A DNA stretch of 19,938 nucleotides, taken from positions 1-19,938 of the forward strand of contig CAKOVU010000012.1 of NCBI GenBank assembly GCA_934122115.1, read 5' to 3'. This document shows, in pieces, positions 1 to 7,188 of the stretch; the first letter of the stretch is position 1, and each line of letters opens with the position of its first letter. A model generated the notes under the pieces. That model was not told the DNA's origin. It saw nothing but the letters and a program-made list of their open reading frames with translations, and ran no database searches. Source of the DNA: UMGS1901 sp934122115 (GTDB lineage: Bacteria; Bacillota; Clostridia; TANB77; CAG-508). Position numbers and translations under genes: made by a program.

Positions 1-2
1 AT

Positions 3-605
3 CAAGAGTATTTTAAAAGATTACTTGAAAGAATTAAATTAATTCGTACAAGTGAGAGAATGTTTTATCAAAAAATCACTGATATATTTGCTGAATGTTC
101 TATTGATTATGATAAAAATAGTGACACTGCAATGACTTTTTATAAAACGATTCAAAATAAATTTCATTTTGCAATTACAGGAAACACTGCTGCTGAAATA
201 GTGTATAACAGAGTAGATTCTAAAAAAGAGCATATGGGACTTACTACCTGGGAAAACTCGCCTGATGGAAAAATTTTGAAATCTGATGTAATTATTGCCA
301 AGAATTATTTAAATGAAAAAGAAATTAAAAATTTGAATAATTTAGTAAACTTATTTTTGGATATTGCTGAAAATAATGCAGAGAGAAATATCGCAATGTA
401 TATGGAAGATTGGCAAAATGAAGTAGAAAATGCTTTGAAAGTTTTCCATTATGAAGTTCTAGAAGGAAAAGGAAAAATTTCACATAAACAAGCAGTCGAA
501 AAAGCAGAGAATGAATATGAAAAATATAAAGTTATACAGGATAAAAATTATGTGTCAGATTTTGATAGACTGCTAAGTGAAACAAATCAAATTAAAAATA
601 AATAA
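3..605 (+). CDS. RhuM-family protein, C-terminal part (5' end outside window)
   Basis: The reading frame is open from the first bases of the window, so the start lies upstream and the Met at 60 is internal. The visible part (about 200 residues) begins with QEYFKRLLERIKLIRTSE and continues with FYQKITDIFAE and FAITGNTAAEI, the signature of the RhuM family (Virulence_RhuM). These proteins are of uncertain biochemical role, often sit in accessory regions, and pair an N-terminal DNA-binding-like domain with this helical C-terminal domain. The C-terminus is charged and probably coiled. The TAA at 603-605 is followed by a promoter for the next gene, so this appears to be the end of its unit. A second protein with a RhuM-type N-terminus lies at 6226. 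Family assignment is fairly secure; function is not. Confidence 0.82.
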   Translation, partial: QEYFKRLLERIKLIRTSERMFYQKITDIFAECSIDYDKNSDTAMTFYKTIQNKFHFAITGNTAAEIVYNRVDSKKEHMGLTTWENSPDGKILKSDVIIAKNYLNEKEIKNLNNLVNLFLDIAENNAERNIAMYMEDWQNEVENALKVFHYEVLEGKGKISHKQAVEKAENEYEKYKVIQDKNYVSDFDRLLSETNQIKNK

Positions 606-614
606 ATTACGCAA

Positions 615-643
615 TTGATAAAAATAATATAAAATGATAAAAT
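615..643 (+). promoter_or_regulatory. Candidate sigma-A promoter for the HD-domain gene
   Basis: TTGATA (615-620) and TAAAAT (638-643) are separated by 17 bases, in the gap after the RhuM gene and about 40 bases before the GTG at 682. The match is good but not perfect, and the surroundings are AT-rich, so chance is possible. Confidence 0.45.
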
Positions 644-681
644 AAATTTGACAAAATTGCTTGTAAAAGGAGTTTGATTAT

Positions 682-1707
682 GTGAATTATTTAGAAAACG
701 TTGATAAGAGAATAATAGAATATTTAAATATTTTAGAGCCAGAATTTCCTGGATGGATTAATGACTATATAAATACCAAAGAGTTATTGTCACAAAAATA
801 TATAAGTGTTACTTGTGGGACCATTTATTCAAGTTTGTTTGAAAGTGATTTTTTCTTTTCCAGTTTAGATCATTCTGTTGCAGTAGCATTAATTATTTGG
901 CATTTCACTCACGATAAAAAGCAAACTCTATCTGGATTATTTCATGATATTGCTACTCCTGCTTTTAAGCATTGCGTTGATTTTCTAAATGGTGATTATA
1001 TGGCTCAAGAATCTACTGAAGATTTAACAACAGAAATAATAAAAAGATCCAGTGAAATAGTAAAACTATTAGAAAGAGATAATATTAAAATATCAGAAAT
1101 AGAAGATTATCATATTTATCCGATTGCAGATAATGATACTCCTAGATTATCTGCTGATAGATTAGAATATTCTTTATCAAATGCATTATTTACTTATAAA
1201 TTATTAGATATAGAAAGTATTAAAGAAATTTATAATGACATTGAGATTCAAAGAAATTCGGAAAATGAAATGGAGTTAGGCTTTAAAACAAAGAAAATAG
1301 CAAGAAAATTTGTAAAGGTTACGAGTAGGTTATCTATAATTTACAGGGAGGATAGAACTAGATATTCTATGCAATTTATTGCAGATATTTTGAAACAATT
1401 AAGTAACGAAAATAAAATTTCAAGACAAGATTTATATAATCTAAAAGAAAGTGAAGTAATAGATGTTATAGAGTCATCTAAATATAATGATATTTTTAAT
1501 ATTTGGAAGAATGCTACAAAAGTTAAAACTTCAAAAGAAGAACCTAAAGATGTTTATTATGTTCATCATGGGGCAAAGATAAGATATATTGATCCATTAG
1601 TTAATGGAGAGAGGATATCGAAGATTTGTAAAATAGCTAATAAAATGATAAATAAAAATTTATCATATGATATGAATAATTATGTTTATTTAGATTTTAA
1701 ATTCTAG
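682..1707 (+). CDS. HD-domain phosphohydrolase-like protein
   Basis: A 341-residue soluble protein. Its N-terminal half carries HD-superfamily metal-binding signatures: His64 in LDHSVAVAL, the His-Asp pair at 88-89 in SGLFHDIATP, and a later Asp in the segment TPRLSADRLEYSL near residue 158. HD enzymes hydrolyse phosphate esters of nucleotides or signalling nucleotides; the substrate cannot be told here. The C-terminal third is lysine-rich with no domain I recognise. The start is GTG at 682, placed behind AAAAGGAG at 666-672; an ATG at 680 is followed directly by TGA and cannot be used. It is probably monocistronic with its own promoter at 615-643. The dNTPase-like fold is inferred from the motifs only. 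Confidence 0.75.
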   Translation: MNYLENVDKRIIEYLNILEPEFPGWINDYINTKELLSQKYISVTCGTIYSSLFESDFFFSSLDHSVAVALIIWHFTHDKKQTLSGLFHDIATPAFKHCVDFLNGDYMAQESTEDLTTEIIKRSSEIVKLLERDNIKISEIEDYHIYPIADNDTPRLSADRLEYSLSNALFTYKLLDIESIKEIYNDIEIQRNSENEMELGFKTKKIARKFVKVTSRLSIIYREDRTRYSMQFIADILKQLSNENKISRQDLYNLKESEVIDVIESSKYNDIFNIWKNATKVKTSKEEPKDVYYVHHGAKIRYIDPLVNGERISKICKIANKMINKNLSYDMNNYVYLDFKF

Positions 1708-1776
1708 GTACGTTCTGCAAAAATGAATAAAACAGGTTATTATGATAAAAATTTCAAGTAGAAAGGATGATATAAA

Positions 1777-1986
1777 ATGAAAGAATTAAAAATAAAGATA
1801 GAAGGAATGGTTTGCGGAGGATGCGAAAATAGAGTTAAAACTGCTCTATCAGAAATTACTGGTGTAGAAAGCGTAGATGCAAATCATAATACAGGAATGG
1901 TAATAATAAAATCAGAAGAAGAGTTAGATGTTAAACAAATAAAAGAGAGAATATTAGATCTTGGATATGAAATTGTAGAGGAATAG
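1777..1986 (+). CDS. copZ: Heavy-metal-associated (HMA) domain protein, copper chaperone-like
   Basis: A 69-residue single HMA domain with a beta-alpha-beta-beta-alpha-beta pattern and the metal-binding motif GMVCGGC (Cys13 and Cys16), which coordinates Cu(I) in CopZ and in the N-terminal domains of copper ATPases. The ribosome site GAAAGGATG lies about 10 bases before the ATG. It sits only 4 bases upstream of the start of a broken CopA-type ATPase, the usual copZ-copA pairing for copper export. In this genome copy the chaperone is intact while its partner pump is destroyed. The metal could be another soft ion, so the gene symbol is a family-level guess. Confidence 0.85.
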   Translation: MKELKIKIEGMVCGGCENRVKTALSEITGVESVDANHNTGMVIIKSEEELDVKQIKERILDLGYEIVEE

Positions 1987-1990
1987 CAAT

Positions 1991-2386
1991 ATGAAAAGTA
2001 TAATATTATCAGTTGATGGAATGACTTGTAGCGCTTGCTCAAACGGATTAAAAAATATTTGAATAAACAAAACGGAGTTTTTGAAGCAAATGCAAATCTT
2101 GTAATGGCAAATGCTACAATAATTTACGATGAAAGAATTTTAGATCAGGAGAAAATAGAAAAATATATAAAGCAGGCGGGATTTAAAAGCTTAGGAATAT
2201 TTAAAAATATAGATGTAGAAAAAGATAATAAAAAAGAAAAAGTACAGTTTATCATTTTTACAATTTTAGCAATAGTTACAATGTTATATATCTATGGGAC
2301 ACATGATTGGCTTACCAACTATAAAATTTTTAAGTGCAGAACATAATCCTATAAATTATGCTATTTGTTTATTAATTCTAACTTAG
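1991..2386 (+). pseudogene. copA: Copper-transporting P-type ATPase (CopA), truncated and frameshifted
   Basis: Translation from the ATG at 1991 gives the start of an HMA domain (VDGMTCSACSNGLK) and stops after 23 codons. The homologous reading continues in another frame from about 2056, after a run of six A that is probably one base short. This second segment completes the HMA domain and enters a membrane helix (FIIFTILAIVTML). A second frame change near 2294 gives MGHMIGLPTIKFLSAEH and NPINYAICLLILT, typical of the first membrane region of copper ATPases, ending at TAG 2384-2386. The phosphorylation (DKTGT) and ATP-binding domains are absent. At least two frameshifts and a large 3' deletion mean no working pump is made from here. 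A sequencing slip could explain the poly-A shift but not the missing bulk. Confidence 0.85.
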
Positions 2387-2508
2387 TTGTTACAATAATT
2401 ATTATTGCCAATGTTGCTATAAAAATATATTCAAATGCAATACTGAACTATGGTACCAAGATGAGCATTAAAGATATTATAAAAATGTATAAAGAAAAAC
2501 AAAGTTAA
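2383..2508 (+). pseudogene. C-terminal fragment, possibly of an ABC-2 type transporter permease
   Basis: Directly abutting the CopA remnant, a different frame reads LVVTIIIIANVAIKIYSNA followed by a short basic tail (ILNYGTKMSIKDIIKMYKE) and TAA at 2506-2508. A last membrane helix followed by 'YG-K-S-K-I' is how many ABC-2 family permeases end. No start or upstream part exists. It looks like the far end of a deletion that removed most of copA and whatever followed, leaving this tail. The family assignment is from recall of the C-terminal pattern and is moderate at best. Confidence 0.45.
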
Positions 2509-2517
2509 ATACTACTT

Positions 2518-2554
2518 AGGACTGCTTGAAAAATAGTGGTCCTTTTTGTATATT
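2518..2554 (+). promoter_or_regulatory. Combined terminator hairpin and promoter (copy 1)
   Basis: AGGACTGC (2518-2525) pairs with GTGGTCCT (2536-2543), with two G-U pairs, around the 10-base loop TTGAAAAATA, and a T-run follows. The loop contains a -35-like TTGAAA (2526-2531), and TATATT (2549-2554) lies 17 bases on. One short segment could thus end upstream transcription and start new transcription. A near-identical arrangement with the same loop lies at 4968-5004. Confidence 0.5.
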
Positions 2555-2606
2555 ATTATGATAAATAGTGATTATATAGGAGAGTAAAAAAATACGAAAT
2601 CTGTTC

Positions 2607-2673
2607 TTGACAATATATTTTCGTGAAAAAATAAAAATTTTAGAGAATTTTGTAACGAATTGAAATTTCAATT
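2607..2673 (+). promoter_or_regulatory. Upstream region of the ECF sigma gene: -35-like hexamer and 16-bp palindrome
   Basis: TTGACA at 2607-2612 has only a weak -10 (AATAAA, 2630-2635). Closer to the gene, TGTAAC (2651-2656) resembles ECF -35 elements. The perfect 16-bp palindrome AATTGAAATTTCAATT (2658-2673) sits 28 bases before the ATG. The palindrome may be an operator or part of an autoregulated ECF promoter; neither is proven. Confidence 0.4.
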
Positions 2674-2701
2674 GTCATATATGCAAAGGAGGATGAAAGT
2701 T

Positions 2702-3178
2702 ATGCAGGATATGGAACAAATATATAAACAATATTTTGAAACAGTAAACAAATTCTTATTCTGTTTAACTCATGATAATGATGTTTCTGAAGAACTAACA
2801 CAAGAAACTTTTTGCAAAGCAGTCAAAAAGATTGATACATATAAAGGAGAATGCAAAATATCGGTTTGGCTATGCCAAATTGCTAAAAATTTATGGTATA
2901 ACCAATGCAAAAAGAACAAAAAAATTGCGAGTATTGAAAAAGAAATGCTAGAAATACAATTAAACAATACAACTGAAGAAAAAGTTATTTCAAATGAAGA
3001 AAAAATACTATTGTATAAAAAAATGCAAAAATTAGACGAAAAAACACGAGAAGTAATTTATTTAAGGATAACCGGAGAACTTAGTTTTAAAGAAATAGGA
3101 GTTATTTTGAATCAAACAGAAAACTGGGCTAGAGTAACATTTTATCGAGGAAAAAATCAATTGAAGGAGGTTGATTAA
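2702..3178 (+). CDS. ECF-type RNA polymerase sigma factor
   Basis: A 158-residue sigma-70 family protein of extracytoplasmic-function size. Region 2 is visible as FETVNKFLFCLTHD, SEELTQETFCKAV and WLCQIAKNLWYNQ, the -10 recognition and core-binding part. Region 4 follows as EVIYLRITGELSFKEIGVIL with a helix-turn-helix for the -35. The start is ATG 2702, 9 bases after AAAGGAGG (2685-2692); the frame is open to 2660 but those codons lie over the ribosome site. The stop is 1 base before the anti-sigma gene, so the two are co-translated. Held inactive by the partner until an envelope signal arrives is the standard model for this gene pair; the signal is unknown here. Confidence 0.92.
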   Translation: MQDMEQIYKQYFETVNKFLFCLTHDNDVSEELTQETFCKAVKKIDTYKGECKISVWLCQIAKNLWYNQCKKNKKIASIEKEMLEIQLNNTTEEKVISNEEKILLYKKMQKLDEKTREVIYLRITGELSFKEIGVILNQTENWARVTFYRGKNQLKEVD

Positions 3179-3179
3179 T

Positions 3180-4019
3180 ATGAAAGAGAAAAAAGAATGC
3201 AAAATTGTTCAAGATTTATTACCAAATTATATTGAAAATTTAACAAATGAAGAAACAAATAAGTTCATCGATGAACATTTAAAAGAATGTAATGAGTGCA
3301 AAAAAATTTTTGAAAACATGAAAAAAGATTTTGAAACGAATACAACAAAAAGAGACGAAAGAGAAGTTAAGTATATAAAAAAATATAGCAATAAAATGAA
3401 ATTATTAAAAACTATATTATTGGTTATAATTGTGATATATGTGATAGTAATAGCTAGAAGAACAATTATAATGACTTCACTTTCTAAAAAAGTAAATAAA
3501 AATCAGTCATATGATAATTACTATGCAAGATTATATTCTTATCAAGGAGATACTTTAACTATAACAGAAAGCTATAATAAAGGCAAAGACTATTTGACGA
3601 TGTTTACGAGAATGGTTAATGGCAATGAAATTCAAAAAATAACTTATTATAAAAAAGATAACGAGCAATTTGCTGTTATAGAGGCAGGTGGCAAAAGAAC
3701 TGTGCTAGATTCTAAAAAAATGCTAGGAGGAAATATAGTACCTGTAACTTATGTATCAGATGGATTTTTTGCAAATCTTCAATATGCACTTATAACAGGA
3801 ATTGAATCTACATATTGTAATGGAAAAGAGTGTTACATTATTAAAGGAAGTAGTTATGAAAGGTATATAAACAAAGAAACAGGTTTTGCAGTTAGAGATA
3901 TAGAGAAATCAAATAAAGAGGTAACTAGACAAACTGATATAGTAGTTGATTATGATTATAAATTTAATATAGTAACAGATAACGACATTGTAAGACCAGA
4001 TATAACTGGAATACAATAA
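3180..4019 (+). CDS. Zinc-finger anti-sigma factor, membrane-anchored
   Basis: A 279-residue protein with three parts. The cytoplasmic N-terminus has the zinc-containing anti-sigma motif HLKECNECKK (His then Cys-x2-Cys), plus an earlier Cys near residue 7 in ECKIVQDLLPNY. One membrane helix (TILLVIIVIYVIVIARR) lies around residues 77-93. The external domain of about 185 residues contains a conserved YCNGKECYIIKG segment. The start is ATG 3180, 9 bases after AAGGAGG at 3164-3170. This is the classical inhibitor of the sigma factor just upstream. The external domain is homologous to the whole of the separate protein at 7358-8002, which lacks the zinc finger. The paired cysteines in the external CNG-x-C motif might form a disulfide or be a sensor; that is inference. 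Confidence 0.9.
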   Translation: MKEKKECKIVQDLLPNYIENLTNEETNKFIDEHLKECNECKKIFENMKKDFETNTTKRDEREVKYIKKYSNKMKLLKTILLVIIVIYVIVIARRTIIMTSLSKKVNKNQSYDNYYARLYSYQGDTLTITESYNKGKDYLTMFTRMVNGNEIQKITYYKKDNEQFAVIEAGGKRTVLDSKKMLGGNIVPVTYVSDGFFANLQYALITGIESTYCNGKECYIIKGSSYERYINKETGFAVRDIEKSNKEVTRQTDIVVDYDYKFNIVTDNDIVRPDITGIQ

Positions 4020-4042
4020 ACGAATAATATTTAAAAAAAGTA

Positions 4043-4071
4043 TTACACAAAAATAAAATTTATGCTATAAT
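4043..4071 (+). promoter_or_regulatory. Promoter with extended -10 after the anti-sigma gene
   Basis: TTACAC (4043-4048), a 17-base spacer and TATAAT (4066-4071) preceded by TGC, an extended -10. Transcription would start near 4078 and meet a strong terminator about 15 bases later, so the product would be only about 50 nt long unless the terminator is bypassed. Confidence 0.55.
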
Positions 4072-4092
4072 ACACATATCGAGTAGCGAAAA

Positions 4093-4129
4093 GCGTAAGT
4101 CCAGAGAAAAGGACTTGCGTTATTTTTTT
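4093..4129 (+). terminator. Intrinsic terminator just downstream of a promoter
   Basis: GCGTAAGTCC (4093-4102) pairs with GGACTTGCGT (4111-4120), 10 bp including two G-U pairs, with an AGAGAAAA loop and then a T-run (4123-4129). It could terminate the sigma/anti-sigma operon or act as an attenuator for the promoter at 4043-4071. Confidence 0.75.
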
Positions 4130-4134
4130 GCTTT

Positions 4135-4218
4135 AAAAATAAAAATGATTGTGTAATTGTAGGTAGATGTGCAGATTATATATTAAAGCCACTCACAAAG
4201 AGGCAGAAAAGCATGTAG
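4135..4218 (+). pseudogene. Fragment of a cytidylate-kinase-like protein
   Basis: A short open stretch reads DCVIVGRCADYILK, the central motif of the cytidylate-kinase-like family (PF13189), then ends at TAG 4216-4218. No start, no P-loop part and no C-terminal part are present. It follows the leader-like promoter/terminator, as if the body of the former gene had been deleted. The N-terminal half of a protein of the same family survives on the minus strand at 19258-19430. Confidence 0.55.
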
Positions 4219-4255
4219 TTCAATTTGAGAAATCTAAATTGCAACTATTTTATTT
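4216..4255 (+). terminator. Candidate terminator between the kinase fragment and the PAP2 gene
   Basis: TAGTTCAATTT (4216-4226) pairs with AAATTGCAACTA (4236-4247), one bulged base, followed by TTTTATTT. The remaining 70 bases before the PAP2 gene are AT-rich with no clear signal. This completes the 303-base gap between 4019 and 4323. Confidence 0.45.
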
Positions 4256-4322
4256 ATGTGATAAAATAATTTCGTAAAAATCTTGTAATAATATTTAATG
4301 AAAGTATGAAGGAAAAACAAAA

Positions 4323-4961
4323 ATGAAAGAAAAAGTAAAAGAATTTATTGTAAAAAATTTAAAATGGATTATATTATTTCTTTGCTTAGTAGGATTTTTA
4401 GCACTAGCAGAAGATGTTTTTCATAAAGAAATAATGAGCGGAGATATAATTGGATATAACATAATATCAAAATTTTTAATATCAGATTTTGTAACACCAA
4501 TAGCGAAGTTTATTACTAATTTTGGAGGTGCAATATTTTTAATAATATTAACAATAGTTTTATTTTTAGTAATAAAAAACAAAAAAATAGGAGCATCAAT
4601 ATTTTCTAATTTAGTAATAGTTACAGTACTAAATCAATTATTAAAAAACATATTGCAAAGACCAAGACCAACAGAATTTAGAATAATTGAAGAAACTGGA
4701 TATAGCTTTCCATCAGGACATTCTATGACAAGTATGGCTTTTTATGGCTATCTGATATATTTAATTTATAAATATGTAAAGAACAAATATGTAAAATGGA
4801 TTTCTATTGTATTACTAGGTATTTTAATATGTTCTATTGGAATAAGCAGAATTTACCTAGGCGTGCATTATACAAGCGATGTATTAGGTGGCTTTTTAAT
4901 ATCAGTGTCATATTTAGTTATATACATAAGTGCTGTTAATAAGTTTTTAATTGAAAAATAG
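4323..4961 (+). CDS. PAP2-family membrane phosphatase
   Basis: A 212-residue integral membrane protein with about six helices. It carries all three signatures of the PAP2 phosphatase superfamily in order: KNILQRPRP (108-116), YSFPSGHSM (PSGH at 130-133) and SRIYLGVHYTSD (catalytic His near 182). Members remove phosphate from lipid phosphates such as undecaprenyl pyrophosphate (BcrC, recycling of the cell-wall carrier) or phosphatidylglycerol phosphate (PgpB); which one cannot be told. The ATG at 4323 follows AAGGA by about 10 bases. It stands alone, ending in the terminator at 4968-4996. Confidence 0.88.
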   Translation: MKEKVKEFIVKNLKWIILFLCLVGFLALAEDVFHKEIMSGDIIGYNIISKFLISDFVTPIAKFITNFGGAIFLIILTIVLFLVIKNKKIGASIFSNLVIVTVLNQLLKNILQRPRPTEFRIIEETGYSFPSGHSMTSMAFYGYLIYLIYKYVKNKYVKWISIVLLGILICSIGISRIYLGVHYTSDVLGGFLISVSYLVIYISAVNKFLIEK

Positions 4962-4967
4962 ACAAGG

Positions 4968-5004
4968 GAACTACTTGAAAAATAGTAGTTCTTTTTAGTA
5001 TAAT
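4968..5004 (+). promoter_or_regulatory. Combined terminator hairpin and promoter (copy 2)
   Basis: GAACTAC (4968-4974) and GTAGTTC (4985-4991) form a 7-bp stem around the loop TTGAAAAATA, followed by a T-run. TTGAAA (4975-4980) and TATAAT (4999-5004) are 18 bases apart and point at ogt. Loop, spacing and T-run match the copy at 2518-2554, while the stem bases differ but still pair, which suggests the fold is under selection. Confidence 0.55.
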
Positions 5005-5041
5005 CATAACGAAAAATGTCATTTTATAGAGGAGAAAAACA

Positions 5042-5581
5042 ATGACTTACAAATATGTGTATGAAACTCCAGGAAACTTTTCAAATATGATTATGAATAG
5101 TGATGGAGAATATTTAACAGGTTTATGGTTTGAAAATTCAAGGGATTCTTCCAAACACAAAATAAACTGCGAAGAAAAAAATTTAGAAGTATTTACAGAA
5201 ACAAAAAAATGGTTAGACACTTACTTTAGTGGTAAAAATCCTAATTTTACACCAAAATACAAAATAGAAAAATTAACACCATTTAGAAAAGAGGTGATTG
5301 ATATAATGAACTCTATCGAATATGGAAATGTTGTAACATATAATGACATATCTAAAATAATTGCTGAAAAAAGAGGCATGAAAAGAATGTCTTCACAAGC
5401 TGTTGGAGGAGCTGTAGGATGGAACCCTATTTGCATTATTATCCCTTGTCATAGAGTAGTTGGAACAAGTGGAAGCCTAACAGGTTATGGTGGAGGAATA
5501 AATAACAAAATAGAATTATTAAAGTTAGAAGGAAACGATATGAGTAAGTATTTTATTCCAAAGAGAGGAACGGCATTATGA
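5042..5581 (+). CDS. ogt: Methylated-DNA--protein-cysteine methyltransferase
   Basis: A 179-residue suicide repair protein that takes the methyl group from O6-methylguanine onto its own cysteine. The C-terminal half has the family pattern: FRKEVIDIMNSIEYGNVVTY, the helix-turn-helix region SSQAVGGAVGWNP with the finger arginine replaced as in many small homologues, and the active site IIPCHRVVG with the acceptor Cys136. The N-terminal domain is shorter and diverged. Start ATG 5042 follows GAGGAGA. The stop TGA overlaps the start of tag (ATGA), so translation is coupled and the two enzymes form an alkylation-damage operon driven by the promoter at 4975-5004. The choice of ogt rather than ada-C is by length. 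Confidence 0.92.
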   Translation: MTYKYVYETPGNFSNMIMNSDGEYLTGLWFENSRDSSKHKINCEEKNLEVFTETKKWLDTYFSGKNPNFTPKYKIEKLTPFRKEVIDIMNSIEYGNVVTYNDISKIIAEKRGMKRMSSQAVGGAVGWNPICIIIPCHRVVGTSGSLTGYGGGINNKIELLKLEGNDMSKYFIPKRGTAL

Positions 5582-6126
5582 TAAGATGTAAATGGTGCAA
5601 TTTAAAAAATCAAAAATATTTAGAATATCATGATAAAGAATGGGGAATACCTTCGTATGATGATAAATATTTATACGAAATGCTAATTTTAGAATCTTTT
5701 CAAGCAGGCTTATCTTGGGAATGTGTTTTAAATAAAAGGGAGGATTTTAGAAAAGCATTTGATAATTTTGAAATAGATAGAATATGTACTTATGATGACA
5801 AAAAAATACAAGAATTGCTAAAAAATGAAAACATTATAAGGAATAAACTAAAAATAAATGCGGCTATCAATAATAGCAAGATATTTAGACAAATCCAAAA
5901 AGAATATAAAACATTTTCTAATTATATATGGAGTTTTACAGACAACAAAATAATTTATGAGACAAACAAAACAAGTTCTAAGTTATCAGATAAAATTTCA
6001 AAAGACTTACAAAGAAGAGGAATGAAGTTTGCTGGGACAACAATTATATATTCTTATTTGCAGGCAATAGGTGTAATTCATTCGCACGAAGAAGAATGCT
6101 TTATGTATAAAAGCGGAAAGAAATAA
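5578..6126 (+). CDS. tag: DNA-3-methyladenine glycosylase I
   Basis: A 182-residue base-excision enzyme removing 3-methyladenine. It begins IRCKWCN and EYHDKEWGIP, has the catalytic-site segment LILESFQAGLSW (Glu39), and ends with IGVIHSHEEECF. Cys4, His18, His170 and Cys174 match the positions of the structural zinc site in the Escherichia coli enzyme. The start overlaps the ogt stop by 4 bases. Length is normal for the family, and no defect is seen. The pairing of direct reversal (Ogt) and base excision (Tag) in one operon makes functional sense for methylation damage. Confidence 0.95.
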   Translation: MIRCKWCNLKNQKYLEYHDKEWGIPSYDDKYLYEMLILESFQAGLSWECVLNKREDFRKAFDNFEIDRICTYDDKKIQELLKNENIIRNKLKINAAINNSKIFRQIQKEYKTFSNYIWSFTDNKIIYETNKTSSKLSDKISKDLQRRGMKFAGTTIIYSYLQAIGVIHSHEEECFMYKSGKK

Positions 6127-6154
6127 TAGTGTTATTAAAAAATTTATAAAAAGG

Positions 6155-6183
6155 TTGACTTGTAAGTAAATATAATATATAAT
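6155..6183 (+). promoter_or_regulatory. Consensus sigma-A promoter for the RhuM-Fic gene
   Basis: TTGACT (6155-6160), 17 bases, TATAAT (6178-6183). The expected transcript start is near 6190, which places the first in-frame ATG (6190) at the very 5' end with no ribosome site and favours the ATG at 6226 as the true start. Confidence 0.75.
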
Positions 6184-6225
6184 ACGAACATGAGTTCTAC
6201 AAGAACAAAAAAAGGATGGGTTCTT

Positions 6226-7173
6226 ATGGGGGAAAGAAAAAATGAAATCATATTATTTGAAAACCAAGGGGTAAAATTAGAAGTAAACTTAAAAGATGAA
6301 ACAGTATGGTTAACACAAGCTCAAATGGCTGAGCTGTTTGGAAAAGCTAAGTCGACAATAAATGAACATATTAAAAATATATATGCTCAGGAAGAGTTAA
6401 AAGAAAGTGAAACCATGACTAAATTCGGAATTTCCGAATTTGCTGACAAACCTACGAATTATTATAATTTAGACATGATTATTTCAGTAGGATATAGAGT
6501 AAACAGTAAAAAAGGAATTCAATTTAGAAAATGGGCTACTAAGATTTTAAAAGACTATATGCTAAAAGGCTATGCTCTAAACGAAAAGAGATTAGAATAT
6601 CTAGAGAAAACAGTAAAATTAATAGATATTGCAAATAGAATGGATGAAAGACTAGAAGGTAATGATGCAAAAGAAATACTAAGAGTCATAGGAGATTATT
6701 CTAAAGCATTAAATTTATTAGATGATTATGACCATAGAACATTAGAAAAGATAAAAGGTAATATTGACGATAGAAAAATAAAGTATGATGATTGCATTAA
6801 TATAATAAATCAACTTAGGTTCAATGCAGAAAGTTCAATATTTGCAGTAGAAAGAGATAAAGGCCTTGAGTCAATTATAGGAAACATTTATCAAAGTTTT
6901 AGTGGACAAGATATTTATAATAGTGTTGAAGAAAAAGGAGCAAATTTCTTATATTTAATAGTAAAGAATCACGTATTTGTTGATGGGAACAAAAGAATTG
7001 CTGCTACATTATTTATATATTTCTTAAATTTTTATGGGATTTTATATAAAAACGGAAAACAGGTGATTGACAATAATACATTAACTGCACTTACTTTATT
7101 AATCGCTGAATCAAACCCAAAAGAAAAAGAAGTTATCATAGATTTAGTAATGAATTTTCTGAAAAGTGATTAA
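6226..7173 (+). CDS. RhuM-type DNA-binding-like domain fused to a Fic/Doc domain
   Basis: A 315-residue two-domain protein. Residues 1-130 match the N-terminal part of RhuM-family proteins (VWLTQAQMAELFGKAKSTI, a helix-turn-helix-like segment, then FRKWATKILKDYMLKGYALN). The C-terminal part contains the Fic motif HVFVDGNKRIAAT (residues 249-261), close to the Doc consensus, with the catalytic His and the phosphate-binding GNKR loop. Fic proteins transfer AMP or other phosphate-containing groups to protein targets; Doc-type versions act as toxins. The ATG at 6226 follows AAAGGATGGG by about 8 bases. No separate antitoxin gene is adjacent. The fusion may mean self-regulation or DNA-directed action; this is inference. 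Confidence 0.85.
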   Translation: MGERKNEIILFENQGVKLEVNLKDETVWLTQAQMAELFGKAKSTINEHIKNIYAQEELKESETMTKFGISEFADKPTNYYNLDMIISVGYRVNSKKGIQFRKWATKILKDYMLKGYALNEKRLEYLEKTVKLIDIANRMDERLEGNDAKEILRVIGDYSKALNLLDDYDHRTLEKIKGNIDDRKIKYDDCINIINQLRFNAESSIFAVERDKGLESIIGNIYQSFSGQDIYNSVEEKGANFLYLIVKNHVFVDGNKRIAATLFIYFLNFYGILYKNGKQVIDNNTLTALTLLIAESNPKEKEVIIDLVMNFLKSD

Positions 7174-7188
7174 AGAGGAGGAAAAATA

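Noticed and set aside
6190..6225. Upstream ATG as start of the RhuM-Fic gene
   Set aside because: It falls at the expected transcript start with no ribosome site, while ATG 6226 has one at proper spacing.
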